Origin: Gammaproteobacteria bacterium
GTDB taxonomy: Bacteria > Pseudomonadota > Gammaproteobacteria > BMS3Bbin11
Assembly: GCA_030636465.1 (NCBI GenBank)
Contig: DAOVWW010000030.1
Coordinates: 1-9,879, forward strand
Direction: 5' to 3'
DNA: 9,879 bases
A program made the translations under genes and the position numbers. How positions within the stretch are numbered: the first letter of the stretch is position 1; every line of letters starts with the position of its first letter. Below the pieces are notes generated by a model. That model was given only the letters and a program-made list of their open reading frames with translations. It ran no database searches and was not told the DNA's origin. Positions 1 through 6,635 of this stretch are shown here, piece by piece.

Positions 1-1490
1 CTAACATTCGATGCATATGTTCCAATGAAAAAATCTGCTCTGGATGCCAGCTCAACTTCAGCCAGCACTAATATTGTTTCCCTGTACATATAAGCCCGAA
101 TTTCAGCCTCGTTCTGCGGTTGGGTATCTGATCCTACGTTATAACAAGCCTGTCCTTGCCGCATAGCGAATACGTCATATCCAGTGTGCGTTTCATCACA
201 CAGAGTAAACACGGTATTGTCAAAATTGCTCTCACGCAACCACTCCCTTACTTCAACAATAGCTTGGTAGTCATCACTGAGAACAAAGAGCGGTAAATCA
301 TCAGAACCTGCTAACACAAGTTCTTTCCAATATTGTTGAAATGAATAATGAACATCTTCATCCCCTACTTTGTCGCCACGTCTTATATGGACCGCCGTAT
401 AACTTTCAGGTAAACCAATTTCCTCTGACATGGCTAACACTTCTTTTTTTACAGCATCATTAAGACGGTAAATGGCATGAGTAAACCTCCCCAGAATCGT
501 GAAAAATTCACGTAATACCAGCCCGTCAAATTGAAACACCTCAGGGTTATAGCTCAGGACTTCATCAAACACTGTCCCTGGCCCTCTAACATTGCTGTAA
601 CAATGCATAACATCGCCCAGACAAACTGAAGGATCATATATGGCACAAAATGATTCAAAATAATCCATCCAGCCGAGTTCGAAACGATAACTGAACTCGG
701 TCGAATCTATCATTAACTGGCGACCGCAACTCAATGCATACATCATTGCTCGAGAAATTGTCGATATTTCTGCAAAAAGGCCTCGATCACCGAGATGATA
801 AACGAGGTAGCGGGAACATTGCTGGTTTTGTATCTTGAATCTATTCAGGAAGCTACCTTCCATTACATAGCGGTCAAGGACCTGGAAATTATAAAGCTCC
901 ATATCCTTACGATATATATTTAATATACGCTCAACGGTTTGCCTGGAAAGGTCCTCTTCATTGCAGAAATACTTTGCATAAGCATATCTGTACTGACGAT
1001 CCAGTCGTGAGTATCGCCTGAGAAGAACGGGGCACTCATTTATGCCCAGATGAAGATGTACCAGCTCGATATCCTGCTGCAGCCATTCCTGGCCCATATA
1101 AAAATCGATGCGAATATTTTTCAGGCGTTCACTGAGTTTTACTAAATGCGTGTCCCACTGGTTATTCTCGATGGAATCAATGAATTTATTCAACCGCAGT
1201 TCATCATCTTCCATATGGAAAAAGTCATGATCTGCATAAGCTGAACTTTTCATTTCCTGTCTCATGCAAACTTCCTGGTAAGAGGAAAGCAGCCTGGAAA
1301 CAGGGTCTCTTAAAACCGTAAATGTAAAATATTCCTGTTTTTTATATAAATCGATGTCAGAATAATTTACCTCATAAGTTGCCCCATATCTTTCATTCTT
1401 GAATGCCTCACGCAAGGTGCTGGATGCATTTTTTGGCATCAGAACATATATAAACTTATAACGGTCACAGACTACACAAGCAGTTTTCAT
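1..1490 (-). CDS. Sulfotransferase fused to FUT8-like fucosyltransferase, C-terminus cut by window edge
   Basis: The frame opens with ATG at 1488-1490 and stays open for 496 codons to the left edge, so the C-terminus is missing. Residues 1-220 look like a PAPS-dependent carbohydrate sulfotransferase: PKNASSTL at 19-26 fits the 5'-phosphosulfate loop, and RDPVSRLLSSY at 61-71 fits the 3'-phosphate site. Residues from about 224 onward resemble eukaryotic FUT8 and rhizobial NodZ (GT23). RQLMIDS followed by GW matches the FUT8 segment TLILES...GGW. VHIRRGDKVG at 367-376 matches the donor-binding HVRRTDKVG, and FIGTYASN near 488-495 matches the terminal SQADF..T.SS region. It probably transfers L-fucose or a fucose-like sugar from a GDP donor and sulfates a glycan. 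No signal peptide or membrane segment is seen, so it should be cytoplasmic. It lies 63 bp downstream of the epimerase on the same strand and is probably co-transcribed. No clear Shine-Dalgarno is visible. Domain classes are fairly sure; exact acceptors are unknown. Confidence 0.85.
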   Translation of the reverse strand, partial: MKTACVVCDRYKFIYVLMPKNASSTLREAFKNERYGATYEVNYSDIDLYKKQEYFTFTVLRDPVSRLLSSYQEVCMRQEMKSSAYADHDFFHMEDDELRLNKFIDSIENNQWDTHLVKLSERLKNIRIDFYMGQEWLQQDIELVHLHLGINECPVLLRRYSRLDRQYRYAYAKYFCNEEDLSRQTVERILNIYRKDMELYNFQVLDRYVMEGSFLNRFKIQNQQCSRYLVYHLGDRGLFAEISTISRAMMYALSCGRQLMIDSTEFSYRFELGWMDYFESFCAIYDPSVCLGDVMHCYSNVRGPGTVFDEVLSYNPEVFQFDGLVLREFFTILGRFTHAIYRLNDAVKKEVLAMSEEIGLPESYTAVHIRRGDKVGDEDVHYSFQQYWKELVLAGSDDLPLFVLSDDYQAIVEVREWLRESNFDNTVFTLCDETHTGYDVFAMRQGQACYNVGSDTQPQNEAEIRAYMYRETILVLAEVELASRADFFIGTYASNV

Positions 1491-1553
1491 CTATTTATTT
1501 GTCACACCATGCTATGAAGGGTGCCGCTAGCCTCGCATATATGAAAAAATTTA

Positions 1554-2528
1554 TTATGGATTACTTTTTTCATTCATTACTTGCTGCTCTATCCACTGAT
1601 AGGTTTTTTCCAGCCCGTGAATCAATGATTCTGAAGGTGCCCAGCCCAACTGCTCCTGAATTAAACGGTTATCAGAATTTCTACCACGCACACCAAGAGG
1701 GCCCGGGATATGTTTGATTGTTAGACTTTTACCGGCGATGCCCATAACCATGTCAGCAAGTTGATTAATCGATACCATTTCGTTGGAACCAATGTTTACT
1801 GGTCCTGTCCAGTCTGATCGTGTCAGGCGTGTAGTTGCCTCCAGGCACTCATCTACAAAGAGAAATGAACGCGTTTGTGCGCCATCGCCCCATATTTCAA
1901 TTTCACCACCATCTTCTGCCATGGCAATCTTGCGGCACATGGCCGCAGGAACTTTTTCCCTGCCATCATTCCAGGAACCCTCCGGCCCGAATATATTATG
2001 ATAACGGGCTATTCTTGATTCAATTCCATGATTACGAGCATAAGCCAGAAACATTCGCTCACTAAATAACTTTTCCCAGCCATAATCACTATCTGGCTGT
2101 GCAGGGTAGACTGAGTCTTCTGATGTCACCGGTGAGTCTGGTTGCATCTGGTTAAATTCAGGATAAACGCAGGCTGAAGATGAGTAAAAAACCCTCTTTA
2201 TCGTACGCCGTTTACAGGCTTCGAGGATATTAAGGTTTATCATTACTGAGTTATGCATAATATCGGCATCGTTTTCACCAATAAAAACAAAACCTGCACC
2301 ACCCATATCTGCTGCCAGTTGATAAACCTCGTCGAAACGCTGATCCAACACTTCACGGCAAATAACCGGGTCACGCAGATCGGCCTGAAGAAAGTCATCT
2401 GCTTCTGTCTCTTCAAAGCCGGGTAACTTGATATCTACCCCACGTACCCAGAAGCCTTCACGTTTCAGGCGCTTAACCAGGTGTGAACCAATAAAGCCCC
2501 CCGCACCACACACTAATGCTGTTTTCAT
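1554..2528 (-). CDS. GDP-mannose 3,5-epimerase (plant-like)
   Basis: A 324-residue extended-SDR sugar-nucleotide epimerase. GAGGFIG at 8-14 is the NAD-binding Rossmann loop. AADMGGAGF at 72-80, SSSACVYPEF at 116-125, YGWEK at 149-153 and GPLGVRGRNSDN near the C-terminus closely follow Arabidopsis GME. The catalytic residues I remember for that enzyme (Cys145, Tyr174, Lys178, Lys217) fall on Cys120, Tyr149, Lys153 and Lys192 at a constant offset of 25. It should convert GDP-D-mannose to GDP-L-galactose, with GDP-L-gulose as a side product, in the cytoplasm. I chose ATG at 2526-2528 over the in-frame TTG just upstream (2529-2531) because GGGG (2534-2537 on the plus strand as CCCC) sits five bases before the ATG but only two before the TTG. 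Upstream lies a divergent intergenic region shared with the dioxygenase; downstream, after 63 bp, is the fucosyltransferase fusion that could use its product. Confidence 0.93.
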   Translation of the reverse strand: MKTALVCGAGGFIGSHLVKRLKREGFWVRGVDIKLPGFEETEADDFLQADLRDPVICREVLDQRFDEVYQLAADMGGAGFVFIGENDADIMHNSVMINLNILEACKRRTIKRVFYSSSACVYPEFNQMQPDSPVTSEDSVYPAQPDSDYGWEKLFSERMFLAYARNHGIESRIARYHNIFGPEGSWNDGREKVPAAMCRKIAMAEDGGEIEIWGDGAQTRSFLFVDECLEATTRLTRSDWTGPVNIGSNEMVSINQLADMVMGIAGKSLTIKHIPGPLGVRGRNSDNRLIQEQLGWAPSESLIHGLEKTYQWIEQQVMNEKSNP

Positions 2529-2542
2529 CAATACCCCATAGT

Positions 2543-2577
2543 TTTAATCACTCTGACTCAGAGCTGGATTTAATCAC
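2543..2577. promoter_or_regulatory. Dyad flanked by direct repeats upstream of the epimerase, possible operator
   Basis: The perfect 6+1+6 palindrome CTCTGACTCAGAG (2551-2563) lies about 23 bp upstream of the epimerase ATG. It is bracketed by two exact copies of TTTAATCAC, at 2543-2551 and 2569-2577, spaced 26 bp apart. It could be a regulator-binding site, or a hairpin in the epimerase leader. No function is proven. Confidence 0.4.
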
Positions 2578-2592
2578 ATATTCAAGCAAAAA

Positions 2593-2598
2593 ATTATA
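2593..2598 (-). promoter_or_regulatory. Candidate -10 box for the epimerase operon
   Basis: A perfect TATAAT reads on the minus strand here, about 65 bp upstream of the epimerase ATG. No good -35 hexamer is found at 16-18 bp spacing and there is no extended -10 TG, so the promoter would be weak or need an activator. The dyad at 2551-2563 would lie in the transcribed leader. Confidence 0.35.
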
Positions 2599-2664
2599 CC
2601 GTAGTTTTAGATATCCCGATGTACTTAAACTTATTATTCTAAGTAGCCCCTTTTGCCATCTGCA

Positions 2665-2693
2665 TGGTCAGCCAGTGTTAATTCACATATAAT
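2665..2693 (+). promoter_or_regulatory. Candidate sigma70 promoter of the dioxygenase gene
   Basis: TGGTCA (2665-2670, four of six matches to TTGACA) is followed by a 17-bp spacer and a perfect TATAAT (2688-2693). Transcription would start near 2700, giving a leader of only about 14 bases before the ATG at 2714. The -10 box sits inside an inverted repeat, GTTAAT (2677-2682) and ATTAAC (2703-2708), which could bind a repressor. Confidence 0.55.
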
Positions 2694-2713
2694 AATTACG
2701 TTATTAACCTTAA

Positions 2714-4120
2714 ATGCAAATACAATTCATGAATGAAAATATTTTTGATGATAACTGGAAAGTCTGGATCTGGTCTAACATCGGGCGTGGCTGTGACAAG
2801 GATGGAGTCTTTAAGATTCTCATCGACAAGGGTTTTGAATATGAAGTAATAAAACAGGAATTAAATTACGAACCCTCTATTGCCCTGGATCAAATTGAAA
2901 ACCCATTGATTGATGAAAGCGGGCGAAATCGCCGATTTTTCGTACCTAACAGCAACAAGGTTAATACAGACCATGCTGACATCTACACCATTGATGACTT
3001 CCTTAATAAAGAAGAGTGCCAACATATTATAGAACTGATGCAACATGACCTGCGCCCATCGACGGTCACCAACGAAACTCAACCTGACAAATATTTTCGT
3101 ACCAGTAAAACATTTGATTTTCAAAACTGTGATGACTTACTAGCAGCTGAAATTGATATAAGGATTAGTCGCATGCTCGGTATCAACCCCTCTTTTTCTG
3201 AAGAGATCCAGGGGCAGCTCTATGGTGTTGGTGAAGAATTCAAAGCGCACACAGACTGGTTCACACCGGGAACTGATGAGTTCCAGACACATGCTGGTAA
3301 ACGCGGGCAACGAAGTTGGACATTTATGATTTACCTGAATGACGTTGAAGAAGGAGGGGAAACTGAATTCGTTGAAATTGGTAAGAGCATAACGCCGAAA
3401 ACCGGCAAGGCCGTCTTTTGGAACAACCTACATCCTGATGGCCAGCCTAACCAGGAAACGATGCATCATGCCCTGCCAGTAATAAAGGGGACAAAAGCGG
3501 TTATTACCAAGTGGTTTCGCCTCAATGGCATAGGTGAAATGGATATAAAAACCAATGCTGAACTGGTACCAAATTTCACCACTCGCGGTTTTAAAAAATC
3601 ACAAATGCCAGAGAGCATTTACAAAGAAATAAAATCATTTCTTGATGACAATAAATCAATGGCAGAAGAGGAGCAGCAATCTCTTGATTTTTTGTTAAAT
3701 GAATCTATACACCCCACAGTAATGATAGAACTACCTGCCGAACTGAAACAAAAAACTGCGGATGCACTACAGGAGATAGTTGAAGAATGGGGTGGCGTCG
3801 AAATTGTTGTAACCAGTGTCTACGGCATCAGATGTTATCACGAAGGAACCAGCCTTCGTGCTCACCGTGATACGACCGATACGCATATTCTCAGTGCCAT
3901 CATTAATTTGGATCAGGATGTAGAGGAAGAATGGCCGCTGGAAATTGAAGACAATGCTTACCGTACACACCAGGTTTATCTGCGTCCGGGAGAAATGCTG
4001 CTATACGAAAGTGCGCGCCTGCTACACGGGCGAAAGACACCTCTGAATGGAAAGTTCTACTGCAATCTATTTGTTCACTTCAAACCTGTGTCCGATGAAT
4101 GGCGGACACCTGGCGCTTAA
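2714..4120 (+). CDS. Tandem 2-oxoglutarate/Fe(II) dioxygenase with prolyl 4-hydroxylase-like domain
   Basis: A 468-residue protein in three parts. Residues 15-54 form a small domain (WIWSNIGRGC...IL..GF...VI) of a type I associate with bacterial dioxygenases. Residues 88-270 are a prolyl 4-hydroxylase-like double-stranded beta-helix, opening with YTIDDFL. Its iron ligands are probably His179 and Asp181 (AHTDW) plus His252 (HHALPV), with Lys261 for 2-oxoglutarate. TFMIYLNDVEEGGETEF at 203-219 is typical of the P4H family. Residues 360-457 are a second, divergent 2OG domain with His384, Asp386 (AHRD) and His438 (LLHGR), so both metal triads look intact. It should hydroxylate a peptidyl proline in the cytoplasm; the best local candidate is the Pro-rich protein at 6634-7377. 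Neither the ATG nor in-frame Met6 has a clear Shine-Dalgarno. It is the only plus-strand gene and overlaps the next gene's stop by four bases. The role of the second domain is unknown. Confidence 0.9.
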   Translation: MQIQFMNENIFDDNWKVWIWSNIGRGCDKDGVFKILIDKGFEYEVIKQELNYEPSIALDQIENPLIDESGRNRRFFVPNSNKVNTDHADIYTIDDFLNKEECQHIIELMQHDLRPSTVTNETQPDKYFRTSKTFDFQNCDDLLAAEIDIRISRMLGINPSFSEEIQGQLYGVGEEFKAHTDWFTPGTDEFQTHAGKRGQRSWTFMIYLNDVEEGGETEFVEIGKSITPKTGKAVFWNNLHPDGQPNQETMHHALPVIKGTKAVITKWFRLNGIGEMDIKTNAELVPNFTTRGFKKSQMPESIYKEIKSFLDDNKSMAEEEQQSLDFLLNESIHPTVMIELPAELKQKTADALQEIVEEWGGVEIVVTSVYGIRCYHEGTSLRAHRDTTDTHILSAIINLDQDVEEEWPLEIEDNAYRTHQVYLRPGEMLLYESARLLHGRKTPLNGKFYCNLFVHFKPVSDEWRTPGA

Positions 4121-6510
4121 AGCTGCGAGTCAAATATCGGCAATGTTTCCAGTCCGATTAATTTTGATAGCGGAAAGAAACATACCTGCTGTTCGTCACC
4201 AGTGCTGACTTTAATTAAACGGTCTACCGGTTTACCGTCAATAGCTGTATTTTCCGCCAGAGCCTGAAACAGTATTTGCATTACTTCATCGCCCGGCTGG
4301 CAGTTAAACTCGAGAGTGCGATCATCACTTAGAAAAGCCTTGAGACTAATTCTTGCAGGTCTGGCCGATTCAGCGAGTATATCGCAGGCCTCATCGTTAC
4401 TAATTTCTTGTGACTCCACATGTTTATTTAGAATTGCCACCAGGTCACCACAATAAGGTAGCTTCGCCAGTGCAGGATCTGCATTTGTTGTTGCCCATGG
4501 CTGGTAACCCTGCTTGAACCATAACTGAGAGCCATCCTTCGCTTCCACTGCCTGGCAATAATGAATAACCGGAGCTTCTTCACCCTCTTCTTCCGGCCAG
4601 TTCAACACCGCGGCGATGTGCTGTTCTGCAAAATGAATCCCCAGTTCTGCTGCTGCCACGACAAAAGCCATCATGTCGCTTTCCCAGGCATTCATCTCCT
4701 GCCGTATCAACGAGGTCAGCTCTATCCAGCGTGGCATCAGCCTGCGCATATCATCGGTATGCACCAGGGCGGGCCAGGTAATATCCTGGATGAGGCGAAT
4801 ATCAACATCGGAGATCTTTTCCACGGTTTCCTGCCATTTTCCAACCACTGCAAAACCCCGCCAACGCTGTGCGATAGGCGCACCCGGTTTAACCCTGGTA
4901 TTTACCCTTTTTCGAAAAACACAATCACAATCAAGAATAAGTACCGTACCGTTCTGCTCACCGGTATCCAGCCATTCCTGAAAAGAAAAAATCCGGTTGT
5001 ATGGAATATAAAAATCACCGGTTTGCGGATGGCTATTGGTAAAGCGTGTAGAGATCACTTTTGTGTATTTGTGATAAGGTAAAATATGGTCTTCTTCTCT
5101 AGATACCAGTCGAATCAGTTCGCCACTTTGTTCAACCTGCTTCCAGCTATATTCGAGCAATTCACATTGCCAGTGCGCGTAATCACTTGCATCCGTACAT
5201 GACACTGAATAAATGGGCTGCTCCAGGTCCGCGTCTTCCCAGAGAACTGGATCTTCACGAAGATAGTCCCGCCCACGAAGACTTTGTGTCACAAAGCCGG
5301 AATCTCGTGCATGGTGGTTGGCAAACTGCGTATGGCTATATTCTTCCAGATCAGGCGCATTCATATACCCATGCACTCTACTGATGTAGGTACTAAAACT
5401 TGAAAACGGCGTGCCGATAAATAGCCGCCCTGCAGCACAAATAAGTTGCTCCACACAGCCAATAAACTTGTGAGGTATGACAGCCAGGGGATCATCGGCC
5501 AGACCCGGCAGGTTTTTTAAATCTGAAAACCGATAAACCTGCCTTTGCTCCTGTAACTGCGCGAAATATGATTCATCGGTTTCGTCAGTAGAAAGGTACA
5601 GGGGTTCGTCATGTGCCAGCAACTTAGAAATATTCTCAGCTGTGGTTTCCGGGTCAGCGCGTGATTCGATAAACTGTATTTCATTTCGGCGTAAATGCAG
5701 GCTCGAGTATTTATAGGTACCTAGCTGATCGATAATAGCCTGTGCCATTTCGAAAATTTGTGGGACATAACGCAGGCCATGCTTTAGCAGCAGGCGAATC
5801 AATCGTTCCTGATGAGCCTCTGCAAATGCCACAAGGCGAGATACCTGACCTAGCTGGCGACAGCCTGATTCTGCATTTGAGGGAAAATATAAAATTAATG
5901 ATTCCTCAATATCTTCATCAAAGCAAACGGTGGCACGGTTGTCCCTGAACCTTTCATCCGGACGATTAGTGCTCTGCATTACTGACTGAATATCCGGGTA
6001 ATACAGCAGATTATTCAGTGGGTTCCATGGCAATACGCGAGCCTTAGCTGTCAGCCACTGCATCCATGCTGTTCTTAATTCCTTACGTTCAGAGCCTCGC
6101 TCATTTACGATTTTCTGCTTAAATGTTGTAAATTTATGAGGAATGTCCAGCTGCTCACATTGCAACTGAATGAGCTCAGCGGTACTAATTACATTGATAT
6201 ATTGCCTCAAAGCCGCAAGATCAAAAAACTCGCTGTGCTCGCAAACACCATCTATGTCACCTTCGCGTTGAATTGGTCCCCAGTTAATTAAATACCAGGG
6301 CGATGGAGGAGGCAGCACCAGAGTCCGACCAGTTATTGCCGCCATAATTACCACATACTCAAATTGCATGCGGATATTGTTGAATCCACCTATATCGACA
6401 TCAAAACAGATAAATCGCTGGGTTTTAGATGTGGGGAAAACGGAATGGAAGGAATCAGCGGAGGCTTTATCAGCGCGCCAGTATTTCAGGCTGGATAATT
6501 TTTCTGTCAT
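4117..6510 (-). CDS. Bifunctional glycosyltransferase: O-fucosyltransferase-like plus peptidyl-Ser/Hyp glycosyltransferase-like
   Basis: A 797-residue protein with three modules. Residues 30-385 resemble GDP-fucose protein O-fucosyltransferases (PF10250 type): GGFNNIR at 41-47 with GRTLVLPPP at 61-69, the donor-binding HLRRNE at 272-277, and FIGTPFSSFS at 364-373. Residues 432-695 resemble plant peptidyl-serine alpha-galactosyltransferase (SGT1, GT96) and hydroxyproline O-arabinosyltransferase (HPAT, GT95): YAHWQCELL at 444-452, HPQTGDFY at 494-501 (SGT1 has HPKTGDWY), and ILDCDC at 525-530, where D-C-D replaces the metal-binding DAD of SGT1. DDMRRLMPRW and PVIHY follow in the expected order. 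Residues 720-790 are a module shared with the GT60 protein. There is no signal peptide. The ATG directly follows an in-frame TAA, which fixes the earliest possible ATG start; no good Shine-Dalgarno is seen. The acceptor is probably the neighbouring Pro-rich protein, and the donors are unproven. Confidence 0.82.
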   Translation of the reverse strand: MTEKLSSLKYWRADKASADSFHSVFPTSKTQRFICFDVDIGGFNNIRMQFEYVVIMAAITGRTLVLPPPSPWYLINWGPIQREGDIDGVCEHSEFFDLAALRQYINVISTAELIQLQCEQLDIPHKFTTFKQKIVNERGSERKELRTAWMQWLTAKARVLPWNPLNNLLYYPDIQSVMQSTNRPDERFRDNRATVCFDEDIEESLILYFPSNAESGCRQLGQVSRLVAFAEAHQERLIRLLLKHGLRYVPQIFEMAQAIIDQLGTYKYSSLHLRRNEIQFIESRADPETTAENISKLLAHDEPLYLSTDETDESYFAQLQEQRQVYRFSDLKNLPGLADDPLAVIPHKFIGCVEQLICAAGRLFIGTPFSSFSTYISRVHGYMNAPDLEEYSHTQFANHHARDSGFVTQSLRGRDYLREDPVLWEDADLEQPIYSVSCTDASDYAHWQCELLEYSWKQVEQSGELIRLVSREEDHILPYHKYTKVISTRFTNSHPQTGDFYIPYNRIFSFQEWLDTGEQNGTVLILDCDCVFRKRVNTRVKPGAPIAQRWRGFAVVGKWQETVEKISDVDIRLIQDITWPALVHTDDMRRLMPRWIELTSLIRQEMNAWESDMMAFVVAAAELGIHFAEQHIAAVLNWPEEEGEEAPVIHYCQAVEAKDGSQLWFKQGYQPWATTNADPALAKLPYCGDLVAILNKHVESQEISNDEACDILAESARPARISLKAFLSDDRTLEFNCQPGDEVMQILFQALAENTAIDGKPVDRLIKVSTGDEQQVCFFPLSKLIGLETLPIFDSQL

Positions 6511-6561
6511 TTAGGGGAGATCATCACAGCTTTGCTGAAATTACGTTGTTCAGGCTAAAAC

Positions 6562-6635
6562 AATACACACTCGCTAACGACCAGCACTGACTATTGTGTA
6601 CACGCAAGTCAGTACCGCAGAAGCAGATGTGTATT
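6562..6635. repeat. Nested inverted repeats between the cargo and fusion glycosyltransferase genes
   Basis: In the 123-bp gap, 6586-6613 forms a 28-bp dyad with 11 of 14 positions per arm paired: ACTGACT/AGTCAGT outside and a perfect GTGTACAC (6596-6603) at its centre. An outer pair, AATACACA (6562-6569) and TGTGTATT (6628-6635), is centred almost on the same point. It follows the Pro-rich gene's stop on the minus strand, so the RNA could fold and attenuate readthrough. No U-tract follows, so a classical intrinsic terminator is not supported; an operator or mRNA-stability hairpin is equally possible. Confidence 0.45.

Noticed and set aside
1491..1553. Possible terminator between the epimerase and the sulfotransferase fusion
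   Set aside because: The A/T-rich gap with CATATATG lacks a GC-rich hairpin followed by a U-tract on the minus strand, so readthrough is more likely.
2529..2531. TTG as start of the epimerase
   Set aside because: The next codon is ATG with a better-spaced GGGG ribosome-binding sequence, and homologous epimerases begin the Rossmann strand right after it.
4561..5082. 173-codon plus-strand frame
   Set aside because: It lies wholly antisense to the well-conserved SGT1/HPAT-like domain, has no recognisable motif, and its Cys/His/Arg/Pro-rich composition is typical of a shadow frame.
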